Numbered from the stretch's first letter, positions 1 through 7,983 are shown. The stretch: 9,516 nt of DNA from JAPHTQ01 sp051747405 (GCA_051747405.1 JBNJGC010000100.1:1-9516), one strand, 5' to 3'. Numbers and translations: made by a program. Notes: generated from the sequence alone by a model not told the origin.

Positions 1-9
1 GAGGCGCTC

Positions 10-3000
10 TTGAGCATCGACCCCAGTCAGATCACGGCAAAACTGCTGCGCGAGGAGTGCGGCCATGGCGCCTACGAGCGCGGACGCGGCTACTTCAACC
101 AGGGCCGCGCCACGGTGGTCGAGGTGATTGAAGAGCACGGCGGCTCACTGCGGCTGCTCACCACCAACCGTGGCCGCCGCGGGCGGCTTTACGATCAGGA
201 GATCCTGCTGCGGCAAACCCGGCAGGGGGTGGTGATCGACGGCTTCTGCGATTGTCCTATGGGCTTCGACTGCAAGCACGTGGTGGCCGGCTGTCTGGCG
301 TGGCAGGCGCAGGCCGTACCGGTCACTACCGGATCGGGTAACTTCGAGCAGTGGCTGGCCCGACTCGAAGAGCCCTCCGCCCGAGCGGTGGAACAGAGCC
401 AGGAAGCGCTGCTCTACCTGCTCGCCCCGGCCTCCTACCGACGCGGTACGGAACATACCGTCAATCTCTACTTCGCAATCGCCAAGCGCAAGCTCAATGG
501 GGAGTGGGGCAAGGGGCGACGCACCACCCTCTCGACCCTGACCAACCACTTCAGCCCGCCGCGCTATATGCAGTCGCTGGATGGCGAGATACTCACCCTG
601 CTCGACGCCGGCCACCCCTATCAGTGGGGCGACGGTATCGAGTTGAAGGGGCCGGTCGATCGCCACGCGCTGGATATGATGGTGCGCAGCGGGCGGCTCT
701 ACTGGGGCCGCGAGGAGCGGCTTGGCCCCGTCCGTCCGGGCGAGCCGCGCCCGCTCGCCCTGCACTGGCGCAAGCAGAAGGGAAAGTATCAGCTGGAGCT
801 GGAGCGCGAGGCGCTGGGTGTGATGCTTCCGGTGAGCCCGCCCTGTTATCTAGACCCGCAGCGGCTGGAGCTGGGCGAGGTGGCACTGCCCGAGGGGCTC
901 AGCACCGACAAGCTGGAGCTGCTGGAGCAGGCTCCACCGGTCAGCGCCAAAGAGGCGGATCGCATCAGCCGCCTGCTGGCGCTGCGCCACCCCGAGTTGC
1001 CGACGCCGGTCGAGGTGGAGATGGAGGAGCAGCACGCCCCACCCACCCCGGTGCTGGCACTGCACTACGAACCCGGCCAGAGCCATGCAGAGCTGGCGCT
1101 CGATTTCGACTACGCCGGTGAACGGGTCGAGGGCAACGACCCGAGCCCGCAGCGCACGGTGATCCATGACAAAAAGCTACTGCGCATCCACCGCGACCTG
1201 ACCGCGGAGACGGCGGCACAGCAGCGGCTACTGGACGAGGGCGCCGCCGCGACACCCGAGGCGCCCTATCGGCTTCTCCTCCCGCTCAGTGACGACGGCC
1301 CCCAGGCTGCCTTGGGCGACTGGTTCGCCTTTCAGGAGACGACGCTCGCCCAGCTGGAGGCCGAGGGGTGGCGCATCGAGCAGCTTGCCGACAACCCCTT
1401 GACCCTGAGCCGCGCCGACACCCTCGACGCCGAGGTGGAGGAGTCGGAGAACGACTGGTTCGGCCTGCGCTTCGACCTGGAGGTGGACGGCAAGAAAGTC
1501 CCCCTGCTACCGCTGGTCAGCGACCTTATCGCCGACTACCGCCCCGGCACGCTGCCCGACACCCTCTATCTGGACGCCGGCGACGGCCACTATATCCGCG
1601 TCCCCGCCGAACGGATCGAGCCGGTGCTGCAGACCATCGTCGATCTCTACGACAGCGACCACGGCGGCGAGTCACTACAGCTGTCGCGCCTCGACGCCCC
1701 GCGCCTACTCGACCTGGGCGAGGTGAAGGTACGCGGCGGCCACGAGCTGCAGCGCCTGGCGAAGCGGCTGCGCAACTTCGACGGCATCAAGCCGGCCAAG
1801 GTGCCCACCACCTTCCAGGGCGAGCTGCGCCACTATCAGCAGCAGGGGGTGGACTGGCTACAATTTCTGCGCCAGTTCGAGCTGGCAGGGATCCTCGCCG
1901 ACGACATGGGGCTGGGCAAGACGGTGCAGGCCCTGGCCCACCTGGCGGTGGAAAAACGCGCCGGGCGGATGAAACACCCTAGCCTGATCGTCGCCCCCAC
2001 CAGCCTGATGGGCAACTGGCGGCGCGAGGCGGCGCAGTTCACCCCCAAACTCAAGGTGCTGGTGCTGCACGGCCCCGACCGCAGCGCCCACTTCGACACC
2101 CTGGACGACTACGACCTGGTGCTCACCACCTACCCGCTGCTGCCCCGCGATGCCGAAGTGCTGCAGGCGCAGCCGTGGCACTACCTCATCCTCGACGAGG
2201 CGCAGCAGATCAAAAACCCCAAGGCCCAGGCGGCGCAGCTGGTACGCGAGCTAAGCGCCAACCACCGCCTCTGCCTTACCGGCACACCGATGGAGAACCA
2301 CCTCGGTGAACTCTGGGCCCAGTTCGACTTTCTGCTACCCGGTTTCCTCGGCGATCAGAGGCAGTTCCAGCAGAACTACCGCACCCCCATCGAGAAGTTT
2401 GCCGACAACGACAAACTCAAACGCCTCACCCGGCGCACCGCCCCCTTCATGCTGCGCCGCACCAAGACGCTGGTGGCCAGTGAGCTGCCGGAGAAGAGCG
2501 AGCTGCTGCGTACCGTCCCCATCGAGGGCAAGCAGGCGGCCCTCTACGAAAGCATTCGCCTGACTATGGAAAAAAAGGTGCGCCAGGCCATCGCCCGGAA
2601 GGGGCTGGCGCGCAGCCACATCACCATCCTCGACGCCCTGCTCAAACTGCGCCAGGTCTGCTGCGACCCGCGGCTGCTGCCCAAGGGGACCCGCGGCGCC
2701 CAGGGCGCCGACTCGGCCAAACTAAAGATGCTGATGGAGCTGCTGCCGGAGATGCTCGACGAGGGGCGGCGCATTCTGCTCTTCTCCCAGTTCACCACCA
2801 TGCTCGGCCTCATCGAGCAGGAGCTCAAGGCGCTCGGCATCCCCTACGCCAAACTCACCGGCCAGACCCGCAAGCGCGAGGCGGCCATTGAGCGCTTTCG
2901 CAGCGGCGAGGTGCAACTCTTTCTCATCAGCCTCAAGGCGGGCGGTGTCGGCCTCAACCTGACCGAAGCGGACACCGTGATCCACTACGACCCCTGGTGG

Positions 3001-3225
3001 AACCCGGCGGTGGAGGCCCAGGCCACCGATCGCGCCCACCGCATCGGCCAGACCAACCCGGTGTTCGTCTACAAACTGATCACCGAAGGGACGGTGGAGG
3101 AGAAGATCCTCGCCATGCAGGCGAAAAAGCAGCAACTGGCCGACAACATCTACGGCAAGGGCGACAAGGAGCAGCAACTGCCCGTCGACGCCGACGCCAT
3201 CCAGGCGCTGCTCTCATCCGATTGA
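10..3225 (+). CDS. SWIM zinc-finger SNF2-family DNA-dependent ATPase/helicase
   Basis: A 1071-residue Swi2/Snf2 (superfamily 2) ATPase, expected to translocate on duplex DNA and remodel protein-DNA complexes in the cytoplasm. A SWIM zinc finger lies near the N-terminus (C80, C82, C88, H90). After a long middle region of no recognised family comes the ATPase core: Walker A with DDMGLGKT at 631-638 (K637), DEAQ box at 729-732, motif III LTGTP at 756-760, then the second RecA lobe with LISLKAGGVGLNL from 972, DPWWNP at 994-999 and DRAHRIGQ at 1007-1014 (arginine finger region, R1011). All core motifs are intact, so it should be active. The start is a TTG with GAGG five bases upstream; the frame is open to the window edge, so an earlier start is possible. 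SWIM-SNF2 fusion is a known bacterial architecture; the specific substrate is unknown. Confidence 0.93.
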   Translation: MSIDPSQITAKLLREECGHGAYERGRGYFNQGRATVVEVIEEHGGSLRLLTTNRGRRGRLYDQEILLRQTRQGVVIDGFCDCPMGFDCKHVVAGCLAWQAQAVPVTTGSGNFEQWLARLEEPSARAVEQSQEALLYLLAPASYRRGTEHTVNLYFAIAKRKLNGEWGKGRRTTLSTLTNHFSPPRYMQSLDGEILTLLDAGHPYQWGDGIELKGPVDRHALDMMVRSGRLYWGREERLGPVRPGEPRPLALHWRKQKGKYQLELEREALGVMLPVSPPCYLDPQRLELGEVALPEGLSTDKLELLEQAPPVSAKEADRISRLLALRHPELPTPVEVEMEEQHAPPTPVLALHYEPGQSHAELALDFDYAGERVEGNDPSPQRTVIHDKKLLRIHRDLTAETAAQQRLLDEGAAATPEAPYRLLLPLSDDGPQAALGDWFAFQETTLAQLEAEGWRIEQLADNPLTLSRADTLDAEVEESENDWFGLRFDLEVDGKKVPLLPLVSDLIADYRPGTLPDTLYLDAGDGHYIRVPAERIEPVLQTIVDLYDSDHGGESLQLSRLDAPRLLDLGEVKVRGGHELQRLAKRLRNFDGIKPAKVPTTFQGELRHYQQQGVDWLQFLRQFELAGILADDMGLGKTVQALAHLAVEKRAGRMKHPSLIVAPTSLMGNWRREAAQFTPKLKVLVLHGPDRSAHFDTLDDYDLVLTTYPLLPRDAEVLQAQPWHYLILDEAQQIKNPKAQAAQLVRELSANHRLCLTGTPMENHLGELWAQFDFLLPGFLGDQRQFQQNYRTPIEKFADNDKLKRLTRRTAPFMLRRTKTLVASELPEKSELLRTVPIEGKQAALYESIRLTMEKKVRQAIARKGLARSHITILDALLKLRQVCCDPRLLPKGTRGAQGADSAKLKMLMELLPEMLDEGRRILLFSQFTTMLGLIEQELKALGIPYAKLTGQTRKREAAIERFRSGEVQLFLISLKAGGVGLNLTEADTVIHYDPWWNPAVEAQATDRAHRIGQTNPVFVYKLITEGTVEEKILAMQAKKQQLADNIYGKGDKEQQLPVDADAIQALLSSD

Positions 3226-3240
3226 TGGCACGTTTTGGGC
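3226..3240 (+). promoter_or_regulatory. Possible sigma-54 (-24/-12) promoter, weak
   Basis: Directly after the SNF2 stop codon is TGGCACG, a full match to the sigma-54 -24 element, then four bases and GGGC, which keeps the GC of the -12 element (consensus TTGC) at the right spacing. It would drive the exporter gene 125 bases downstream. Half of the -12 element mismatches and no activator gene is nearby, so this may be chance. Confidence 0.15.
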
Positions 3241-3272
3241 GATGCTAATGTTACTACGACTCTGTTCCCGCT

Positions 3273-3291
3273 CACCCTGCTCGCAATGACA
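3273..3291 (-). repeat. Fragment resembling a GTCATTGCGAG-type dispersed intergenic repeat
   Basis: Read on the - strand, this stretch contains GTCATTGCGAGCAGGG. Sequences beginning GTCATTGCGAG are familiar as dispersed intergenic repeats in environmental bacterial genomes. Only one partial copy is present here, so its repeat status is inferred from recall and not from copies in the window. Confidence 0.25.
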
Positions 3292-3364
3292 GTTTCCTTA
3301 ACTGACCGGCATTGCCCAGGTTACGCGTTTTTTCATCACCACCCAGGAGTCCGCCAACGACCCT

Positions 3365-4270
3365 ATGTCTATTCAGAACGATCACGGCTACCGCGGACCG
3401 CTGATGATGGCCATCGCTGTCATGACCATTCCCCTGTCGGACACCATCGCCAAGTGGCTGGCCGACAGCCTCTCGGTAGGTCAGATCGCCGCGTTACGTT
3501 TTCTCTTCCAGTCGCTGTTCCTGTTGCCCTTTTTTGTCGCCTTTCGCCGCGGCTATGGCTTTCGTCGCGCCTACCTGATGCTGGGCGGGTTGCTGGGCGG
3601 GGCGCTGCTGTTCCTCTTCTGGGGGCTGAAGTACCTGCCACTGGCCAATAACATCGCGCTGTTTTTTATCGAGCCGCTGGTATTGGTGATCTTCTCCCGG
3701 CTCTTTCTCGGTGAGCGTATCTCCCCCCGCCGCTGGGCCGGTGTGGTGGCGGGGCTGGCCGGGGCGCTGATCATCCTGCGACCCAACTGGTCGCTCTACG
3801 GCCTGGCCGCCCTGCTGCCGATCGCCGCGGCCTGCTTCTATGCCGCCTACCTCACCGCCACCCGCGCCTGGATCACCACCCGCGATCACCGTGAGGCGCT
3901 GGTGCTACAGTTTTGGGTCGGCTTGGCGGCCATGCTGGTGATGGGCGGCTTCCTGCTGGCCGGGCAGCCGCTGGCGTTGAGCGTTACCGCCCTGGACTGG
4001 CCCGCCACGGCGCAGTGGCTCTTGCTGGTGTGTAGCGGGGCGCTCGGCGCCTTTGCCCATGTGCTCATCGTCATGGCCTTCGCCCGCGATGACGCCAGCC
4101 GGCTGGCCCCGCTACAGTATCTGGAGATCTTCGGCGCCACCCTGCTCGGCTGGTGGGTCTTCGCCGAGTTGCCCGATGCCCCAACCGTGGCCGGAGCCGC
4201 ACTCATTGTCGCCGCCGGCATCTACGTCATTCGCGAACGGCGCTTTGCCGAACAGCCGATTCAGGACTGA
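3365..4270 (+). CDS. EamA/DMT-family inner-membrane transporter (RhaT-like)
   Basis: A 301-residue polytopic membrane protein of the drug/metabolite transporter superfamily, the usual length for the ten-helix, two-EamA-repeat type. Hydrophobic segments run through the whole chain. The first EamA repeat ends with the characteristic block around residues 91-140: PLANNIALFF, IEPLVLVIFSRLFLGERIS, then a glycine-rich helix finishing at IILRP. The second repeat ends similarly around 247-290, with LAPLQYLEIFGATLLGW, FAEL and a final helix before a charged tail. Such proteins export amino acids, metabolites or drugs by proton coupling, but substrate cannot be read from sequence. The ATG follows AGGAG (3345-3349) at 15 bases, a long spacing; two further Met codons lie at residues 14 and 15. 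It stands alone, with 139 bp before and 145 bp after it. Confidence 0.92.
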   Translation: MSIQNDHGYRGPLMMAIAVMTIPLSDTIAKWLADSLSVGQIAALRFLFQSLFLLPFFVAFRRGYGFRRAYLMLGGLLGGALLFLFWGLKYLPLANNIALFFIEPLVLVIFSRLFLGERISPRRWAGVVAGLAGALIILRPNWSLYGLAALLPIAAACFYAAYLTATRAWITTRDHREALVLQFWVGLAAMLVMGGFLLAGQPLALSVTALDWPATAQWLLLVCSGALGAFAHVLIVMAFARDDASRLAPLQYLEIFGATLLGWWVFAELPDAPTVAGAALIVAAGIYVIRERRFAEQPIQD

Positions 4271-4275
4271 GCTGC

Positions 4276-4341
4276 TAACCCCTATGGGTTAACCGCAAAG
4301 GCGCAGAGACGCGAAGTTGTAATGGCGGGTAGTATCCGCCA
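4276..4341. repeat. Intergenic repeat-like element: two hairpins flanking three tandem 8-mers
   Basis: Right after the exporter stop codon come: a perfect hairpin TAACCC-CTAT-GGGTTA (4276-4291); three contiguous 8-bp units CCGCAAAG, GCGCAGAG, ACGCGAAG (4293-4316; consensus NCGCRRAG); and a second hairpin TGGCGG-N7-CCGCCA (4323-4341). Neither hairpin has a T tract, so ordinary Rho-independent termination is unlikely. The AACCGCAAAGGCGCAGAG string resembles dispersed intergenic repeats of many proteobacteria; that likeness is from recall. Confidence 0.5.
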
Positions 4342-4358
4342 ACGGAGGCATATCGCTT

Positions 4359-4387
4359 TTGCCTCACCGACACTCTCATACTATCTT
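4359..4387 (+). promoter_or_regulatory. Candidate sigma-70 promoter for the GNAT-nitrilase gene
   Basis: TTGCCT (4359-4364) and TATCTT (4382-4387) are separated by 17 bases, each matching four of six consensus positions. Transcription would begin near 4394, giving a leader of about 20 bases that carries the ribosome binding site. It lies in the most AT-rich part of this spacer. Confidence 0.4.
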
Positions 4388-4415
4388 GTAGCAATGTCTA
4401 TTCAGGAGCCCCCAC

Positions 4416-5966
4416 ATGAGCGATAGCCGTCACAGCGACGACAGCCCCGAACACCTGTTGCGCCTGCGCAATACCCGCCTTGAGGATTACCCCGACATCA
4501 AGCGGATCATGGACCGGGTCTATCCCGATATCGGCGGCGCGTGGACAGAGGCGCAGTTTCGCTCACAGATCGAGACCTTTCCCGAGGGGCAGATCTGCAT
4601 CGAGGACAAGGGCAAGGTGATCGCGGCGGCAATCAGCGTCATCGTAGACTACAAGAAGTATGGCGACCGCCACACCTACGACCAGATCACCGGTGACGGC
4701 TACCTCACTACCCACGACCCGGAGGGCGATACCCTCTACGGCGTGGATGTCTTCGTCGACCCGGACTATCGCGGCCTGCGACTGGGCCGCCGCCTCTACA
4801 ACGCCCGCAAGGAGCTGTGCCAGAACCTCAACCTGCGCGCCATCGTCGCCGGCGGTCGCATCCCCGGCTACAAAGAGCACGCCGGTCAGATGAGCCCGCG
4901 AGAGTATGTGGAGCAGGTAAAGCTCAAGGAGCTGGTCGACCCCATCCTCACCTTCCAGCTCTCCAACGACTTTCATGTGCGCAAGCTGATCCCCGGCTAC
5001 ATGCCGCAGGACCGCGCCTCGGGCGCCTACGCCACCCTGCTCGAGTGGATCAACATCGACTACGAGGAGCAAGAGCAGCTTATCGGCGGTCGCCCCAGCA
5101 CCGTGCGCATCGGCGCGGTGCAGTGGCAGATGCGCCCCACCACCACACTCGAGCAGCTGTACGAGCAGATGGAGTATTTCGTCGACGCCGTCTCCGACTA
5201 CCAGTCGGACTTCGTGCTCTTTCCCGAGTTTTTCAACGGCCCGCTGCTGGCCCGCTTCAACCAGGACAACCCGGCCGAGGCGATCCGCCACCTGGCCGAA
5301 TTCACCCAACCGCTGCGCGAGGAGATGCAGCGCCTGGCGCTGGCCTACAACATCAACATCATCGCCGGCTCCATGCCTGAGTATGAGGAGGAGACGCTGC
5401 GCAACGTCAGCTATGTGTGCAAACGCGACGGCACCTGGGAACGGCAGTACAAGCTGCACGTCACCCCGGACGAGCGAGACTATTGGGGCCTGCAGGGCGG
5501 CGACACGCTGCAGGTGTTCGACACCGACGTGGCGCGCATCGGCGTACTCATCTGCTACGACGTGGAGTTCCCGGAGCTGAGCCGGCTGCTGGCCGAACAG
5601 GGGATACAGGTCCTCTTCGTCCCCTACTGGACCGACACCAAACGCGCCTACCTGCGGGTACGCCGCTGCGCCCAGGCGCGCGCCATCGAGAACGAGTGCT
5701 ACGTGGTGCTCTCGGGTAGCGTGGGCAACCTGCCCAAGATCGCCAACATGGACCTGCAGTACTCCCGCGCTGCCGTTTTCACCCCGGCGGACTTTGCCTT
5801 CCCCCACGATGCCATCGCCGACGAAGCGACACCCAATACCGAGATGGCGCTCATCGCCGACCTCAACCTGGAGCTACTCAAGGAGCTGCACAGCCACGGC
5901 AGCGTGCGCAACCTGCGTGACCGGCGCAAGGATCTCTATACTATCCGGTGGAACGGCAAAGAGTGA
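4416..5966 (+). CDS. Bifunctional GNAT N-acetyltransferase / carbon-nitrogen hydrolase (nitrilase superfamily)
   Basis: A 516-residue cytoplasmic two-domain enzyme. Residues about 14-215 form a GNAT domain: substrate-entry region near 14-40, core strand YGVDVFVDPDYRG at 108-120, and the acetyl-CoA pyrophosphate loop RGLRLG at 119-124. Residues about 229-510 form a nitrilase-superfamily amidohydrolase with the full catalytic triad: E271 in LFPEFF, K346 in RQYKLHVTP, and nucleophile C380 in LICYDVEFPE. The domain fusion is a known bacterial family; the hydrolase half resembles amidases that act on small amides or omega-amides. Whether both halves act on one metabolite is not known. The ATG has AGGAG (4404-4408) at seven-base spacing, which fixes the start. 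A ten-codon out-of-frame mini-ORF beginning at 4394 overlaps this start; it is probably coincidental. Confidence 0.93.
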   Translation: MSDSRHSDDSPEHLLRLRNTRLEDYPDIKRIMDRVYPDIGGAWTEAQFRSQIETFPEGQICIEDKGKVIAAAISVIVDYKKYGDRHTYDQITGDGYLTTHDPEGDTLYGVDVFVDPDYRGLRLGRRLYNARKELCQNLNLRAIVAGGRIPGYKEHAGQMSPREYVEQVKLKELVDPILTFQLSNDFHVRKLIPGYMPQDRASGAYATLLEWINIDYEEQEQLIGGRPSTVRIGAVQWQMRPTTTLEQLYEQMEYFVDAVSDYQSDFVLFPEFFNGPLLARFNQDNPAEAIRHLAEFTQPLREEMQRLALAYNINIIAGSMPEYEEETLRNVSYVCKRDGTWERQYKLHVTPDERDYWGLQGGDTLQVFDTDVARIGVLICYDVEFPELSRLLAEQGIQVLFVPYWTDTKRAYLRVRRCAQARAIENECYVVLSGSVGNLPKIANMDLQYSRAAVFTPADFAFPHDAIADEATPNTEMALIADLNLELLKELHSHGSVRNLRDRRKDLYTIRWNGKE

Positions 5967-5996
5967 TTTCCCCGCCTCAACCAGACACCAATTTAA

Positions 5997-6122
5997 AGTG
6001 AACGGCTCATGGAACTAACGCTGGAGAAGATGCTCGAGTATGAGACCATCATCCAGCGTATCGACACTGCACTCTACGAGGCCAAGCATTCGGGGCGCAA
6101 CCGGGTCTGCGTTACCACTTAG
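5997..6122 (+). pseudogene. Remnant of a GGDEF (diguanylate cyclase) domain C-terminus
   Basis: An open stretch from after a stop at 5994 to TAG at 6120-6122; the first Met is at 6009 and gives 37 residues. Its end, IIQRIDTALYEAKHSGRNRV, matches the signature that closes GGDEF domains (RADxALYxAKxxGRNRV). The GG(D/E)EF active site and the rest of the domain, normally about 160 residues, are absent, and the sequence before about 6030 does not look like GGDEF. This is best read as the tail of a deleted or rearranged cyclase gene; no good ribosome binding site precedes the Met. The remaining intergenic bases up to 6218 show nothing I recognise. Confidence 0.7.
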
Positions 6123-6218
6123 GCCTTACTGCCAACGAATCGCCATAAGCACCCACACGATGTCATGAAGCGCAGCGTCAATTAAACGGGGCTAAACCAG
6201 AAAAAGTAACGGCGACAT

Positions 6219-7982
6219 TTACGTCAGGCGCTGCATAACCTCGTAGAGTTCACCGGAGGCGACAGGCTTATGCAGTAACGGCACTCCACTGTCCTCGGCC
6301 TCACGCAGCCGCTGCGGATCGGTATCGCCGGTAATCAGCAGTGCCGGTAGCACACAGTCCAGACGTTTACGCAGTGCGTCGATCGCCTCGACCCCGGTAG
6401 TCTGTCCGCGCAACCGATAGTCGCTGGCCAAAACATCCGGGCGCCAGCCCTTCAGCAACCCCAGCGCCTCCTCAAGGCCCTCGGCGGTACGAACTTCGCA
6501 GCCCCAACTCTTGAGCAGCCGACCCATGCTCTGGCGAGCCCCTTCATCATCCTCGATGACCAATACCCGCGCCGCCAGCGGCACCCTCCCCGAACTTGCC
6601 GCGGCAGATTGTGGCGCCACCGCCGCCGTTGTCGACAATGGCAACTCAAGACGGAAGAGGCTACCGCGACCCGGCACCGAACTGAGCCTGAGTTTGTGGC
6701 CAAGAGTCCGACTAAGGCCCTGCGAGATCGCCAACCCCAGCCCCAGACCCTTACGACTGTCGCGTTCGGGGTTACCCAGCTGGTGAAACTCGCCAAATAC
6801 CGCTCGCTGCTGCCCCGGCTCGATGCCAATGCCGGTATCCCACACCTCGATGAGACACTCTTCACCCCGCCGCCTCGCCCCAACCAGTACTCCCCCCGCG
6901 TCGGTATAGCGGATGGCGTTGCTGATGAGGTTTCGCATAATCAGCTCGAGCAACGAGGGGTCGGAGTAGAGGGCCAGCCGTGTCTCCCGTGTGCGATAGA
7001 CAAGCCCCTTGGCATCGGCCAGCGGCGCCAGCTCTTTTTCCAGCTTGTAGAGCAGCGGCTGTAGCGGAAATGGCTGGAGCCGGGGTGTAATCACGCCCGC
7101 CTCGATACGCGAAAAATCGAGCAGAGTGTTGAGCATTTCACTCGAGGCCTGAGAGGCGTTGCGCAGGCTCTCCACCAACTCCTGTTGCTGCGGATTCAGC
7201 GCTGTTCCCTCCAACACCGCAAGCAGTAAGCCCTGCGTATGGATAGGCTGGCGCAGGTCGTGACTGGCCGCAGCAAGGAAGCGTGATTTGGCCTGGTTAG
7301 CCGTCTCCGCCTCCTGTCTTGCCTCATCGGCAACGGCGGATTCCATCTGCAGCTGCTCCATTAGATCGGTGTTTTCAAACCGCAGGCGAATCGCACCCAA
7401 AGCGGCATTGGCATTGTTCCGGGCCAACGAAAGCAGGCTTGAAAAGTAGAGCACCGTGGCGCCTGCCAATGCCGTGTAGGCCGGATCGTTCAACTGTAAC
7501 AGCTTAACCGTAACAAGCCCCAAAGTCGTCACGGCAAAGGCGACAAACACAGCCAGCACCGCCGACGTCTGCGCCATGGCGCTGCCGATCACCCCGGCCA
7601 TCACGGCCAGAATGATCACCTTGCCAACCGGCGTTGCGTTATCCATTGCCAACCACGGCAAAGACCCCCAGGCCAGACCATTGAATGCATAGAAACCGAC
7701 CATCGACCAAGCCAAAGGGCGTGCTGCCGAATAAGCGATGGGGCGTGCCAAGCAGCGCCACGCCACCCACAGAGAGGCCAGCTTGCTCACCACCACCACC
7801 ATGAACCAGATCAACAGGGTGGTAAAGTTGTCCCCGTTCGCCAGGGTGAGAAACATCAGCAGACTCAGCACTACCACCGGCACGGTAGAGCTGACCACAC
7901 TGCCGAGGAGTAGGCGCACCTGCTCTACCAATACCGGCGCCTCGGCAAAACGCAGATCGGCGATGAGGGAAGAACGGGGCAC
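6219..7982 (-). CDS. Membrane hybrid sensor histidine kinase with C-terminal receiver domain
   Basis: A 587-residue inner-membrane kinase. About six hydrophobic segments fill residues 26-187 (roughly 26-47, 54-77, 89-112, 119-137, 138-162, 168-187), with little room for a periplasmic sensor domain. A probable coiled coil follows at 200-232, then HisKA with ASHDLRQPIHTQGLL (phosphoacceptor H241). The ATPase domain has N-box NLISNAIRYT (N355), G1 box WDTGIGI (D382) and GLGLGLA at 412-418. The C-terminal receiver (about 472-587) has E477/D478/D479, phosphoacceptor D521, T551 and K572. All catalytic residues are present; no HPt domain is visible. The frame runs back to an ATG at 8135, but that lies inside the regulator gene and its extra 51 residues do not look like a kinase N-terminus. 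I choose GTG at 7982, one base after the regulator's TAA (TAAGGTG), implying translational coupling. Confidence 0.88.
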   Translation of the reverse strand: MPRSSLIADLRFAEAPVLVEQVRLLLGSVVSSTVPVVVLSLLMFLTLANGDNFTTLLIWFMVVVVSKLASLWVAWRCLARPIAYSAARPLAWSMVGFYAFNGLAWGSLPWLAMDNATPVGKVIILAVMAGVIGSAMAQTSAVLAVFVAFAVTTLGLVTVKLLQLNDPAYTALAGATVLYFSSLLSLARNNANAALGAIRLRFENTDLMEQLQMESAVADEARQEAETANQAKSRFLAAASHDLRQPIHTQGLLLAVLEGTALNPQQQELVESLRNASQASSEMLNTLLDFSRIEAGVITPRLQPFPLQPLLYKLEKELAPLADAKGLVYRTRETRLALYSDPSLLELIMRNLISNAIRYTDAGGVLVGARRRGEECLIEVWDTGIGIEPGQQRAVFGEFHQLGNPERDSRKGLGLGLAISQGLSRTLGHKLRLSSVPGRGSLFRLELPLSTTAAVAPQSAAASSGRVPLAARVLVIEDDEGARQSMGRLLKSWGCEVRTAEGLEEALGLLKGWRPDVLASDYRLRGQTTGVEAIDALRKRLDCVLPALLITGDTDPQRLREAEDSGVPLLHKPVASGELYEVMQRLT

Positions 7983-7983
7983 C

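Noticed and set aside
145..3177. Several open frames of 66-256 codons on both strands within the SNF2 gene
   Set aside because: All are shadows of the coding frame in GC-rich DNA, with Arg/Ala/Pro/Gly-rich products and no domains.
3301..3334. Possible Rho-independent terminator: GC-rich stretch followed by six T residues before the exporter
   Set aside because: No stem longer than about three base pairs precedes the T run.
3235..3651. A 138-codon + strand frame overlapping the start of the exporter
   Set aside because: It overlaps the EamA gene in another frame and its product is low-complexity without domain signature.
4394..4426. Ten-codon mini-ORF overlapping the GNAT-nitrilase start; its first 12 bases (ATGTCTATTCAG) equal those of the exporter gene
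   Set aside because: One shared 12-mer is expected by chance in a window this size, the candidate promoter would start transcription at about its first base, and it has no ribosome binding site.
4563..5807. A 414-codon open frame on the - strand, opposite the GNAT-nitrilase gene
   Set aside because: It lies wholly inside a gene with intact catalytic motifs and its product shows no recognisable domain; its composition (Val, Leu, Asp, His rich) is what the reverse strand of a GC-rich gene produces.
6201..6228. Possible terminator after the kinase gene (- strand T run near 6205)
   Set aside because: Only a four-base-pair stem with a nine-base loop can be drawn, too weak to call.
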